Shown here: one piece after another, positions 51,358 through 60,345 of the stretch
Layout: every line of letters starts with the position of its first letter
Numbering within the stretch: the first letter of the stretch is position 1
Origin: an uncultured Marivita sp.
GTDB taxonomy: Bacteria > Pseudomonadota > Alphaproteobacteria > Rhodobacterales > Rhodobacteraceae
Assembly: GCF_947488135.1 (NCBI RefSeq)
Contig: NZ_CANKYW010000001.1
Location: 868,001 to 932,000 of the forward strand
Length of the DNA stretch: 64,000 nt
Direction of reading: 5' to 3'
Made by a program: the position numbers and the translations under genes
Notes under the pieces: generated by a model
What the model was told of the DNA's origin: nothing
The model's input: the letters and a program-made list of their open reading frames with translations, nothing else
Databases searched by the model: none

Positions 51358-52555
51358 CGCTTTTATCTGCGACTACATCCGGACGCCGATCGGCCGCTAC
51401 GCAGGTGCGCTTTCGTCGGTTCGGACGGACGATCTTGCCGCCGTGCCTCTGCGGGCGCTGATGGCCCGCAACAGCCGTGTGGACTGGGCCGCGATCGACG
51501 AAGTAATACTTGGATGTGCCAACCAGGCGGGCGAAGACAACCGCAACGTGGCGCGCATGGCGGTCTTGCTGGCGGGGCTGCCGGAAACGGTGCCGGGCGT
51601 CACTCTGAACCGGTTGTGCGGGTCGGGGATGGACGCGGTGATCGCCGCGTCTCGGGCAATCCGGGCCGGGGAAGCGGACATCATGATCGCCGGAGGTGTC
51701 GAAAGCATGTCACGAGCGCCGTTCGTCATGCCGAAAGCCGACAGCGCCTTTTCCCGCACCGCAGTGATCGAGGACACCACCATCGGCTGGCGCTTCATCA
51801 ACCCGATCATAAAAGCGCAATACGGCGTGGAGTCGATGCCGGAAACCGCCGAGAACGTTGCCGAGGCGTTTGAGATCAGCCGCGAGGATCAGGACGCCTT
51901 CGCGATCCGATCACAGCAGAAGGCCGGTGCGGCGATGGCCGACGGACGCCTGGCACCCGAGATCACCTCGGTCTCCATCCCGCAGCGTCGCGGCGATCCG
52001 CATGCGGTCGATATGGATGAACACCCGCGTCCGGACACCACTCTGGAGGCATTGGGCAAACTCCGCGCGCCGTTCCGCGATGGTGGGTCGGTCACGGCAG
52101 GCAACGCCTCTGGTGTGAACGATGGTGCAGCGGCGCTGATCCTCGCCTCGGAAGAGGCCGCAAAGGCGCATGGTCTTACGCCGATCGCCCGCGTTCTGGG
52201 GGGATGTGCGGTCGGCGTTCCGCCGCGTATCATGGGCATCGGCCCGGCCCCCGCATCGAAGAAGCTGATGGCGCGCTTTGGTCTTTCGCCGTCGGATTTC
52301 GATGTGATCGAACTCAACGAGGCCTTCGCAAGCCAGAGCCTCGCGACATTGCGCGATCTCGGCCTTGCCGATGACGACCCAAGAGTGAATCCGAATGGCG
52401 GGGCGATCGCCTTGGGCCATCCTTTGGGAATGTCCGGTGCGCGGATCGTGGGCACCGCCGCCTTGCAGTTGCAGATCACCGGAGGCACCCGCGCCCTGTC
52501 CACGATGTGCGTCGGCGTCGGGCAGGGCGTTGCCGTGGCGATCGAACGGGTGTGA
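51350..52555 (+). CDS. pcaF: 3-oxoadipyl-CoA thiolase / acetyl-CoA acyltransferase
   Basis: This 401-residue thiolase has the nucleophile Cys90 in LNRLCGSGMDAV, GHPLGMSGAR near residue 356 and the second Cys in CVGVGQG near 387. The N-terminus AFICDYIRTPIGRYAGALSSV and the CANQAGEDNRNVARMA region are characteristic of PcaF/PaaJ, which splits 3-oxoadipyl-CoA into succinyl-CoA and acetyl-CoA. It would complete the beta-ketoadipate route begun by pcaHGBC, although it is encoded 47 kb away. AGAAGGAAA precedes the start. Confidence 0.88.
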   Translation: MRDAFICDYIRTPIGRYAGALSSVRTDDLAAVPLRALMARNSRVDWAAIDEVILGCANQAGEDNRNVARMAVLLAGLPETVPGVTLNRLCGSGMDAVIAASRAIRAGEADIMIAGGVESMSRAPFVMPKADSAFSRTAVIEDTTIGWRFINPIIKAQYGVESMPETAENVAEAFEISREDQDAFAIRSQQKAGAAMADGRLAPEITSVSIPQRRGDPHAVDMDEHPRPDTTLEALGKLRAPFRDGGSVTAGNASGVNDGAAALILASEEAAKAHGLTPIARVLGGCAVGVPPRIMGIGPAPASKKLMARFGLSPSDFDVIELNEAFASQSLATLRDLGLADDDPRVNPNGGAIALGHPLGMSGARIVGTAALQLQITGGTRALSTMCVGVGQGVAVAIERV

Positions 52556-52773
52556 TCCGGCGGGAGCGTTCGTAGGGCGCGGAGGATACGCGGGCTCGCC
52601 GACCGCAAATCGCGTCCAAGCGAAGCGTCGGTGCGTATTCAACGATCATGGGTACGCTCAGGAGGCTAGCGTTCCACATCGCTGACGAAGAGCCGCTGGC
52701 CGTGGCAATATTTCTGCCAGATGCACACGGCTTCTCAATTCCCTCTGTCTGAAATTCCCGCTACTTCAGCCAG

Positions 52774-55281
52774 GTGGATATCGTACTCGTCACAACGATC
52801 ATTGCGTCGCTCTTCCTCGTGATCGGGGTCGCCGAGCCTTTGGCGGCGCGGTTGCGGCTGCCGTATAGCGTGATCCTGGCGGTGCTCGGCGTTCTGATCG
52901 GGGCAGGGGCGATCTTTTTCCTGCGCACCGATCTGACGGATGCGCTGAACCCGGTGGCCGAAGCGATCCTCGGGTTACCCATCCGGTCCAACGTTTTCCT
53001 TTACGTTTTCCTGCCGACATTGCTGTTCCAGGCGACACTGGGCATGAACCTGCGCAGGATGCTCGACGATTGGGTGCCGATCCTGATGCTCGCCATCGTC
53101 GCGGTCGTCGTGGCAACCCTGAGCGTCGGATACGCGCTTTTCTGGGTCAGTGCCTTGCCGCTTGCCGCCTGTCTGTTGATCGGTGCCATCGTTTCGACCA
53201 CCGATCCATCTGCCGTGGTCTCGATCTTCCGGTCGATCTCGGCCCCGCGTCGCCTTGCGCGCATCATCGAGGGCGAAAGCCTTTTGAACGACGCCGCCGC
53301 GATCGCGCTGTTTGGCCTCTTCATGGGCTTCGTGATGCTCGGCGTTCCGGATCCGAAACTGGCAGACGCGCTGACCCGGTTTCCGGTCCTGATCGCCGGT
53401 GGCGCGCTGACAGGGTGGTTCGCGGCGCGGATTGCGGTCTGGTTGATGGCGCTGTTCCGGCGGCACGAACTGGCGCAAATCTCGATCTCGGTGGCATTGC
53501 CCTACCTCGCCTATATCGGGGCCGAGCAAAGCATCGGGGCGTCTGGCGTGATCGCCGTGGTCGCGTCGGGCCTGACCCTGAACCTGACCGCTCCGGGTCG
53601 CCTGCCGCCACAGGCTTGGGTCAATCTGCGCGAAGTGTGGGACGTTCTCGCGCATTGGGCGGGGGCGCTCATCTTTATCCTTGCTGCGCTTCTGATCCCT
53701 CGCCTGCTGGAAGAGGTCCGGGTCGAGGACTTCCTGCTGGTGGGGGTCGTCGTGCTGGCAGCGATCGCCGCGCGGGTGGTGATCCTCTTCGGTCTGTTGC
53801 CGCTTCTGACGGTGCTCAAACTCTCCCCTCCGGTCGAGCGACCTTATCGGGCGGCAATCCTCTGGGGCGGTCTTCGGGGAGCGGTGACGTTGGCGCTGGC
53901 ATTGGCGGTGACCGAAAGCTTCCGGGTACCCGACGGCATCCAGCGCGTTGTCGGCATCCTAGCTACGGGCTTCACGCTGTTCACGCTCATCGTTCAGGGT
54001 ACAACCCTGCGCTGGGTCATCGGGCGGCTGGGCCTCGACCGGTTGTCGCCCATCGACGAGGCGCTGTCGCGGCAGGTGGTCGCGGTCTCTTTGCAGACTG
54101 TGCGCGAGGACGTGGCCGAGACGACCAGGAATTACGACCTGAACCGCGACACCGTGCGGTCCGAAGCCAAGTACTTTGCGGAGCGGCTGGACGAAGCCGT
54201 CAAATCCGCCGAGGACAGCGCCGACATCCTCGACCGTGACCGGATTACGCTCGGCTTGATTGCGCTCGCGGGGCAGGAGCGCGACACGATCCTCGCACGG
54301 ATGCGCGAACGGACGATTTCGGCGCGGATGGCCGAACAGGTGTTGTCGGATGCGGACCGGCTGATCGAAGGCGCGCGGTCGCAAGGTCGCAGTGGATACC
54401 AGCGTGCCGCGCGTCGCAGCGTGGCCTACGGAAAATCCTTTCGCGCTGCGGTGATCCTGAACAACCGTATCGGTGTCTCCTGGCCTCTGGCCCGCATGAC
54501 CGCCGACCGGTTCGAGCTTTTGCTGTCCCAACGCCTGATCCTGCGCGACCTCGGCGCCTTTATCGACGGGCGAATTTTGCGCATCCACGGGCGTCGTGTC
54601 GCCGATCTGCTTCAGGAACTGTTGTCCCGGCGGATCGAGGCGGTGGACACGGCGCTTGAGGGGCTACGCCTGCAATACCCGGGCTATGCCGAGGAACTGG
54701 AACGGCGCTTCATCCGACGCACCGCTCTGCGACTGGAGGAGCGGGAATATACCGCGATGCGCGAGGACGGTTTGATCGGGGCCGAAGTATACGCGTCGCT
54801 TATGCGGGATCTCGACACGCGGCGCGCGGCGGCTGAAGATCGACCAAGCCTCGATATCGCACTACGATGGGCGGAACTGGTGCGGCAATTCCCGCTTTTC
54901 GCCGATCTCGACGATGCCGCGCTCAACCGGCTTGGCCGGGCGCTCAAGACGCGTTACGTCAATGCGGGCGACCTGATCATGCGCAAGAACACTGCGGCGA
55001 AGAACGTGTTTTTCATCGCCTCCGGCGCGGTCGAGCTCGAAACCGCAGGTCAGACCTGGCGTCTGGGGCGCGGCGAGATGTTCGGACAGCTCTCGATCCT
55101 CGTGAACAAGGCGCGCCGGGCCGAGGTTCGGGCCATCGCACCATCGACATTGCTGGTTCTGGATGAGGCCCGGTTCCGCCGTCTTCTGGGCCGCAGCACG
55201 GCTTTGCAGGAGGCGGTTCGGGAAAGCGCCATCAAGCGTGGCGTGGAGCCGGGCGAGATTCTGCGTCCCGGCGCGGTTTGA
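52774..55281 (+). CDS. Na+/H+ (CPA1-type) antiporter with C-terminal cyclic-nucleotide-binding domain
   Basis: This 835-residue protein has about twelve membrane helices in residues 1-420, with the CPA1 ion-site motifs IVSTTDPSAVVSIF near residue 137 and EGESLLNDAAAIALF near 168. A long cytoplasmic, largely helical region follows, and a cNMP-binding domain spans about residues 700-820 (FPLFADLDDAALNRL, RGEMFGQLSIL). The layout resembles sperm-type/SOS1-type NHEs with a regulatory C-terminus. The start is a GTG at 52774 with no clear ribosome site. The 218 bp upstream hold no gene that I can see. Confidence 0.88.
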   Translation: MDIVLVTTIIASLFLVIGVAEPLAARLRLPYSVILAVLGVLIGAGAIFFLRTDLTDALNPVAEAILGLPIRSNVFLYVFLPTLLFQATLGMNLRRMLDDWVPILMLAIVAVVVATLSVGYALFWVSALPLAACLLIGAIVSTTDPSAVVSIFRSISAPRRLARIIEGESLLNDAAAIALFGLFMGFVMLGVPDPKLADALTRFPVLIAGGALTGWFAARIAVWLMALFRRHELAQISISVALPYLAYIGAEQSIGASGVIAVVASGLTLNLTAPGRLPPQAWVNLREVWDVLAHWAGALIFILAALLIPRLLEEVRVEDFLLVGVVVLAAIAARVVILFGLLPLLTVLKLSPPVERPYRAAILWGGLRGAVTLALALAVTESFRVPDGIQRVVGILATGFTLFTLIVQGTTLRWVIGRLGLDRLSPIDEALSRQVVAVSLQTVREDVAETTRNYDLNRDTVRSEAKYFAERLDEAVKSAEDSADILDRDRITLGLIALAGQERDTILARMRERTISARMAEQVLSDADRLIEGARSQGRSGYQRAARRSVAYGKSFRAAVILNNRIGVSWPLARMTADRFELLLSQRLILRDLGAFIDGRILRIHGRRVADLLQELLSRRIEAVDTALEGLRLQYPGYAEELERRFIRRTALRLEEREYTAMREDGLIGAEVYASLMRDLDTRRAAAEDRPSLDIALRWAELVRQFPLFADLDDAALNRLGRALKTRYVNAGDLIMRKNTAAKNVFFIASGAVELETAGQTWRLGRGEMFGQLSILVNKARRAEVRAIAPSTLLVLDEARFRRLLGRSTALQEAVRESAIKRGVEPGEILRPGAV

Positions 55282-55290
55282 AAGGAGGGC

Positions 55291-55315
55291 CGTCCTGAAA
55301 CGCGTGTTCAGGACG
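55291..55315. terminator. Bidirectional hairpin between convergent genes
   Basis: CGTCCTGAA (55291-55299) and TTCAGGACG (55307-55315) form a perfect 9-bp stem with a seven-base loop. It lies in the 51-bp gap between the convergent antiporter and FAH-family genes. There is no strong T-run on either side, so termination may be inefficient or factor-assisted. Confidence 0.65.
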
Positions 55316-55332
55316 ACCTCTAGGAGGTTTCT

Positions 55333-56193
55333 TCAGCCTTTCGCGGCCAGGACCGGGGAGGCTTGTTCACCCAGACCCGCGATGCCCAGCGTCACGACTT
55401 CGCCGCCCTTGAGGTAGCGCGGTGGCTTCTTGCCCATGCCCACACCCGGAGGCGTACCGGTCGAGATGATGTCGCCGGGTTGCATGCTCATGAACTGGCT
55501 GCAATACGAGATCAGATGCGGCACCTTGAAGATCAGGGTCGCCGTGCTGCCGGATTGCATACGCTCCCCGTCGACGTCCAACCACATCTCGAGATTGTCG
55601 ACATCGCCCACCTCGTCGGGGGTGACGAGCCACGGACCGGTCGGCCCGAACGTGTCGCAGCCCTTGCCCTTGTCCCATGTTCCGGCCCGGTCCAGCTGGT
55701 ATTCGCGTTCGGATACGTCGTTGATGACGCAAAAACCCGCGACGTGGTTCATCGCATCCGCTTCGTCGATATAGACCCCGGGTTCGCCGATCACGACGCC
55801 CAGCTCGACCTCCCAATCGGTTTTCTCTGATCCGCGCGGGACCTGGATTGGGTCGTTCGGACCGCAGATGGCCGAGGTCCATTTGTTGAAGATGATCGGT
55901 TCGGGCGGGATTGGCATACCGGCCTCTTCGGCGTGATCGGCATAGTTGAGACCAATGCAGACGAATTTGCCAACGCTCCCGACGCAGGGCCCGAGACGCA
56001 GGTCGTCTTGCGGAGTACCATCGACAACCGGCAACGTGTCCGGGTCCAGACTTTGCAGTGCTTTCAACCCGGACGGGCGCAGTGCGTCGCCACCGATATC
56101 GGCGACAACGCCCGACAGATCGCGGACACGGCCGGACGCATCGAGCAGGCCCGGTTTCTCGGCACCCGGGGCACCATAGCGCAGAAGTTTCAT
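55333..56193 (-). CDS. Fumarylacetoacetate hydrolase (FAH) family protein
   Basis: This 286-residue enzyme has the FAH-fold metal site: CIGLNYADHAEEAG near residue 79, DWEVELGVVIGEPG near 124 and STGTPPGVGMGKKP near 243. Relatives include 2,4-diketo-3-deoxy-fuconate/rhamnonate hydrolases and proteins often labelled ureidoglycolate lyase. As the last gene of a sugar-transport operon that also encodes an SDR, a diketo-sugar-acid hydrolase is a reasonable guess. The gap to the ThuA-like gene is 52 bp. Confidence 0.85.
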   Translation of the reverse strand: MKLLRYGAPGAEKPGLLDASGRVRDLSGVVADIGGDALRPSGLKALQSLDPDTLPVVDGTPQDDLRLGPCVGSVGKFVCIGLNYADHAEEAGMPIPPEPIIFNKWTSAICGPNDPIQVPRGSEKTDWEVELGVVIGEPGVYIDEADAMNHVAGFCVINDVSEREYQLDRAGTWDKGKGCDTFGPTGPWLVTPDEVGDVDNLEMWLDVDGERMQSGSTATLIFKVPHLISYCSQFMSMQPGDIISTGTPPGVGMGKKPPRYLKGGEVVTLGIAGLGEQASPVLAAKG

Positions 56194-56245
56194 TGGTTCT
56201 CCTTATCGTTCCGTTATGTGGTCGGTGCAGGCAGGCGGCGCTGCA

Positions 56246-56956
56246 TCACCGGGATTTTCCCGCAGCGGCCCAAAGGCTGCCGCGCCGGATGATCTCAGTT
56301 ACCTGCGGGACTTTCAAATCATCAAGTTCGTGCCCGATCGAGCAGTAGAAAACGCGTCCCTTGTCCCAGCGACGTTTCCAGACCACCGGGATCACCGTGC
56401 CTTCAATCCACCACAGGTGATCGCCCGAAAAGGTCGTGGTGGCCAGAACCTCGTTCGAAGGATCGACCAGCATGTAGTATTGTTCCGAGGTCAGCCGGAA
56501 GCTGCGGATCCCCTCAACGATGGGATCGTCCGGTTTGCAGATCGTCACATCGTAGTCGATGTAATCCTCGCGCGGTTGCAGATTGTCCGGCCAGCCCGGG
56601 GGGTGGGCAACGAACTGCCCGCCGATCAGGAAGTGATAGGTGGGCCGGTCGCGAAACGCGTCGCCCATGTGACCGTGCCAGCCCGCAATGCCGCAGCCAT
56701 CGCCGATCAGCTTGAGCAACCCGTCTTCCTGCGGTTTGGTCATGTTGCCGAATTCCGTGCGGTGGCCGGATCGGGCCGAGGACCAGATCGGTGTGATCAG
56801 GTCCACATCTGCCAGGGTCTCGGGACGCTCCAAAGGCTCCATCGTGTCGTAGACATCGACATCGAAACCGTTGTCTTCCAGCAGCGCCTTGTACCAGTCC
56901 GCAAACTCGGTCGGCGCATGGCCTTCCCAGCCGCCGACAAACAGAACCGCTTTCAT
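56246..56956 (-). CDS. ThuA-like domain protein
   Basis: This 236-residue class I glutamine-amidotransferase-like protein resembles ThuA of trehalose utilisation: AVLFVGGWEGHAP at the N-terminus, GCGIAGWHGHMGDAF near residue 88 and PVVWKRRWDKGRVFYCSIGHE near 190. ThuA-like proteins accompany 3-keto-glycoside or oxidised-sugar catabolism, but their reaction is not settled. The start overlaps the end of the upstream dehydrogenase gene by four bases. Confidence 0.85.
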   Translation of the reverse strand: MKAVLFVGGWEGHAPTEFADWYKALLEDNGFDVDVYDTMEPLERPETLADVDLITPIWSSARSGHRTEFGNMTKPQEDGLLKLIGDGCGIAGWHGHMGDAFRDRPTYHFLIGGQFVAHPPGWPDNLQPREDYIDYDVTICKPDDPIVEGIRSFRLTSEQYYMLVDPSNEVLATTTFSGDHLWWIEGTVIPVVWKRRWDKGRVFYCSIGHELDDLKVPQVTEIIRRGSLWAAAGKSR

Positions 56957-57822
56957 GGGCTTTCCTTTCGCATGTAATCGCGCATCGCCGCCATGTCCCG
57001 GTCGCCATATCCCTGCGCTTCGGCGTCCTTCAAACGCGCGAGGGTTTCGCGCCCTTGCGGAAAGGATACGCCCAGGTCGTGCGCCAGGGCTGCCGTGATT
57101 TCCATGTCCTTGCGCGCCAGCGAGACGGTGAAGGTCACGTCATGCGCGCGGTCATCAAGGTAAAGCGGGCGGCGGTAGGACAGCATCGGTGCCGCCGCCG
57201 CGCTGGCTTCGATCACGTCGAACGCGAGGTCCGGTGCGATGCCGGCCTTGTCCGTCAGGCTCAGCGCCTCGGACACGGTCTGGTTCATGCCGTGGATCAG
57301 GGCGTTCACCGCCAGCTTCATGATCGCGCCCGCACCCGGACGGCCAAGATAGACGGTCCGCTTGCCCATTGCCTCGAAGAGCGGCGCCAGTGTTGCCCCG
57401 TCCTGTTCCGTACACCCGGCCATGATCAGCAGCTGCGCATCGCTTGCCGCCTGCGTCGCGCCGGAGACTGGGGCGTCGATGACCGTGGTTCCGTCTGGCG
57501 CGGCCGCGACGAGCGCAGCAATGTGTTCCGGACTCATTGTACCCATCACCACCACGAAAGACGGCGCTGTGGACGCAAATACGCCTTTGTCCCCAAGGTG
57601 AAACGCTTCCGAGGAGGTATCGTCCGCCAACATGCTGATCACGACATCGCAGGTCTCGGCCAGATCGCGTGGTGTCTCCGCGACCGCGCACCCAATCTCG
57701 TCCGCAAACGCCAGCGCCTTTGAGGTGGTACGGTTCCAGACGGTCAGGTCGAAGCCCGCACGCGCGAGGTTTCGCGCCATCGGCACACCCATCCGGCCCA
57801 ATCCTGCAAAGCCGATCCGCAT
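56953..57822 (-). CDS. 3-hydroxyisobutyrate dehydrogenase family oxidoreductase
   Basis: This 289-residue beta-hydroxyacid dehydrogenase has the Rossmann motif GFAGLGRMGVPMARNL at residue 4, the substrate motif DAPVSGATQAA near 117 and the catalytic Lys region IMKLAVNALIHGMNQ near 167. It reduces or oxidises 2- or 3-hydroxy acids such as tartronate semialdehyde or sugar acids. The ATG at 57822 shares a base with the stop of the ATPase gene; a GTG one codon upstream is possible. Confidence 0.9.
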   Translation of the reverse strand: MRIGFAGLGRMGVPMARNLARAGFDLTVWNRTTSKALAFADEIGCAVAETPRDLAETCDVVISMLADDTSSEAFHLGDKGVFASTAPSFVVVMGTMSPEHIAALVAAAPDGTTVIDAPVSGATQAASDAQLLIMAGCTEQDGATLAPLFEAMGKRTVYLGRPGAGAIMKLAVNALIHGMNQTVSEALSLTDKAGIAPDLAFDVIEASAAAAPMLSYRRPLYLDDRAHDVTFTVSLARKDMEITAALAHDLGVSFPQGRETLARLKDAEAQGYGDRDMAAMRDYMRKESP

Positions 57823-59333
57823 CACGCGGCCTCGTTCGATTTGATCCCGGAAATGGCTTGAATGAGATTATCTTCGCTGACCTCTTCCGAAGTGAAGGTC
57901 CGCATGATCCGGCCCGAATACATGGCGACGATCCGGTCGGAGACGTGCAGCACCTCGGGCATTTCCGAGCTGATGACCATGACCGCATAACCCTGCGCGG
58001 CAAGTTCTCGTAGCAGCTTGTGAATTTCCGATTTGCTGCCCACGTCGATACCGCGCGTGGGTTCGTCCACGATCAGCACATTGGGATGCATAGAGAGCCA
58101 TTTGCCAATGACGATTTTCTGCTGGTTGCCGCCCGACAGGTTGCCGACCTGCTGTTTCCACCCCGGCGTGCGAATATCCAGCCGGTCGCGGTACTGGTCG
58201 AAGATCGCAATTTCGGCCCCTTCGGCCACGAACGGCCCGGCCTTGAGGTCATCGACCTGCGGCAGGGTCATGTTGTCCCGGCAATTCATGCCCAGCACGA
58301 GCCCTTGCCCCTTGCGGTCTTCGGGAACGAGGCTGATACCTCGCGCAATCGCGTCGGCGGGGGAGTGAATGCGCACCTCTTCGCCGTCGAGAAGGATCTT
58401 ACCGGCGGAGGGGTCGCGCAGACCGAACAGCGTTTCGGCGATCTCGGTTCGGCCTGCACCGACGAGACCGTAAAAGCCCACGACCTCACCCCGGCGAACC
58501 TCGAAGCTCACGTCCTGATAGAGTTTGCCGCAGCTCAGACCGCGCACTTCTAGTGCAACATCGCCCAGTTCGTGGTGCGATGCGTTTCGGCTGAGGTCCA
58601 GCGTGCGACCGATCATCATCTGAGTCACGGCTTCTTCGTCGGTGTCCGCCGTGGCCACGGTGCCTTGGTATTGCCCGTCCCGCAGGATCGAGATGCGGTC
58701 GGTGATCTTGAAGATCTCCTCCATCCGGTGCGAGATATAGATGATCCCCACGCCTTCGGATTTGAGATCAGCGATAACGTCGAACAACACGGACTTTTCC
58801 GCATCCGTCAACGAGGCGGTGGGTTCGTCGAAGATCACCGCCTTGGCGTCCACGGTGAGAGCGCGGGCAATCTCGACCATCTGCTGATTGGCAATGGACA
58901 GGTCGCCTACGCGGGTTTTTGCGTCGAACCCGACATTGAGCTTCTTCAGGATCGCATTTGTGCGCTCCGCAAGTGTCGCCCAATCGACGCGACCAAAGCT
59001 CTTTCGCGGCAGTTCCCCGAGGTAGATGTTTTCCGCGACAGTCAGTTCTTCGGCAAGGCTGAGTTCCTGGTGAATGAACACGATGCCTTTGGCCTTGGCT
59101 TCGAGCGGACCTGCCATGACCACCTTGTGGTCGCCCATATAGATCGCGCCGCCGTCGGGTTGGTAGATGCCGCCAAGCACCTTCATGAGCGTCGACTTGC
59201 CAGCGCCGTTTTCGCCCATCAAGGCATGTACCTCGCCCGGCATGACCGAGAAGGAAACTCCGTCGAGCGCGCGCACACCGGGGAAAGTCTTGACGATGTC
59301 GTCGAGGTGGAGAACGGGTTTCGCGTCGGTCAT
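57822..59333 (-). CDS. Sugar ABC transporter ATP-binding protein, double domain (RbsA/MglA type)
   Basis: This 503-residue protein contains two ATPase domains. The first has Walker A GENGAGKST near residue 40, a degenerate signature (LSIANQQMVEIARAL) and Walker B VIFDEPTASL. The second has the degenerate Walker A GLVGAGRTE but an intact signature LSGGNQQKIVIGKWL and VDEPTRGID. This split is normal for the family. The start overlaps the permease stop by four bases. It serves both permeases encoded upstream. Confidence 0.95.
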   Translation of the reverse strand: MTDAKPVLHLDDIVKTFPGVRALDGVSFSVMPGEVHALMGENGAGKSTLMKVLGGIYQPDGGAIYMGDHKVVMAGPLEAKAKGIVFIHQELSLAEELTVAENIYLGELPRKSFGRVDWATLAERTNAILKKLNVGFDAKTRVGDLSIANQQMVEIARALTVDAKAVIFDEPTASLTDAEKSVLFDVIADLKSEGVGIIYISHRMEEIFKITDRISILRDGQYQGTVATADTDEEAVTQMMIGRTLDLSRNASHHELGDVALEVRGLSCGKLYQDVSFEVRRGEVVGFYGLVGAGRTEIAETLFGLRDPSAGKILLDGEEVRIHSPADAIARGISLVPEDRKGQGLVLGMNCRDNMTLPQVDDLKAGPFVAEGAEIAIFDQYRDRLDIRTPGWKQQVGNLSGGNQQKIVIGKWLSMHPNVLIVDEPTRGIDVGSKSEIHKLLRELAAQGYAVMVISSEMPEVLHVSDRIVAMYSGRIMRTFTSEEVSEDNLIQAISGIKSNEAA

Positions 59334-60331
59334 ACCTTCAACTCCTCTTTGCCTTTGACGTTCAGTTGCCGTTCGAGGAACAGCACCGCGATAAGGATCA
59401 GGCCGATCACGAGGTTCACAGTCGAGGTATCGGCCCCGATATGGCCCAGCCCCTTGCGCAGAAGCTGAATGGCGATGACGCCACCGAAGGTGCCCATGAC
59501 GCTGCCTGCGCCGCCGGTGATTTTGGTGCCGCCCAGAACAACCGCCGTGATGACCCACAGCTCGTAAAGTTGCCCGTCATTGGGATTTACCGACCCGGAC
59601 TCCGAATAGAAGACCACTGCGGAGAGTGCTGCGAGGAAACCGATGATGGCGAAGTTGATCATCATATGTGGCCCGACGCGGATCCCTGCGTTGACAGCCG
59701 CCTCGCGATTGTCACCGATGGCATAGGCATTGCGGCCGTGCACGGTCTTGGTCATCACGAACCAGATCACCAAAGTGACCGCCAGCAGGAACCACGACGC
59801 CGTGGCAAGCCCCAGAAACTCGGCTTCGGCGATATCGACCAGAGTCCAGTTGAGGTGGCTCGTGGGGTTTTCGCCGTTGAACATGAAGACGATGCCCCGG
59901 AAGCCGAGCATGGAGCCCAGTGTCACGATGAACGCATCCACCCCGGTTTTCCACACGATCAAACCGTTCAGCGCCCCCAGGAGGGTTCCAACCGCAAGCG
60001 CCAGCAGGCAGGCCACCGGGATCACCCAATCGCCAAGGCCCGCGAAGATCGGCCAGGTCATGCTGTCCAGCAGGATGATCGCGGCGATGGCATAGGTGGC
60101 CCCGACACTCAGGTCGATATTGCCGTTCACCATCACGATCGTCATGCCCATGGCGATGATGCCGATGGGAGCCGACTGCTTGAGCAGCAACAGCATGTTG
60201 TCGTAATCCATGAAGGCTTTGTCGGACAGCGAGAGATATTCGCCTGCGACGCTGAAGAAGATCAGCTCAAGCACGATAAAGCCCCAGATCGCGCCGTTCT
60301 TCAGCGCTTTGGACAGTGCACCCGGTTGCAT
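59330..60331 (-). CDS. Sugar ABC transporter permease (RbsC-like)
   Basis: This 333-residue membrane protein has the family motif MGMTIVMVNGNIDLSVGATYA near residue 61 and VLGGTKITGGAGSVMGTFGG near 266. It is one of two different permeases in the operon, implying a heterodimeric channel. It begins 14 bp after the stop of the second permease gene. Confidence 0.93.
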   Translation of the reverse strand: MQPGALSKALKNGAIWGFIVLELIFFSVAGEYLSLSDKAFMDYDNMLLLLKQSAPIGIIAMGMTIVMVNGNIDLSVGATYAIAAIILLDSMTWPIFAGLGDWVIPVACLLALAVGTLLGALNGLIVWKTGVDAFIVTLGSMLGFRGIVFMFNGENPTSHLNWTLVDIAEAEFLGLATASWFLLAVTLVIWFVMTKTVHGRNAYAIGDNREAAVNAGIRVGPHMMINFAIIGFLAALSAVVFYSESGSVNPNDGQLYELWVITAVVLGGTKITGGAGSVMGTFGGVIAIQLLRKGLGHIGADTSTVNLVIGLILIAVLFLERQLNVKGKEELKV

Positions 60332-60345
60332 GGTTCTGCTCTCCC

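Noticed and set aside
52556-52773. Possible small gene or promoter in the 218-bp gap before the antiporter
   Set aside because: No frame with a convincing start, ribosome site or composition, and no clear promoter boxes or palindromes were seen.
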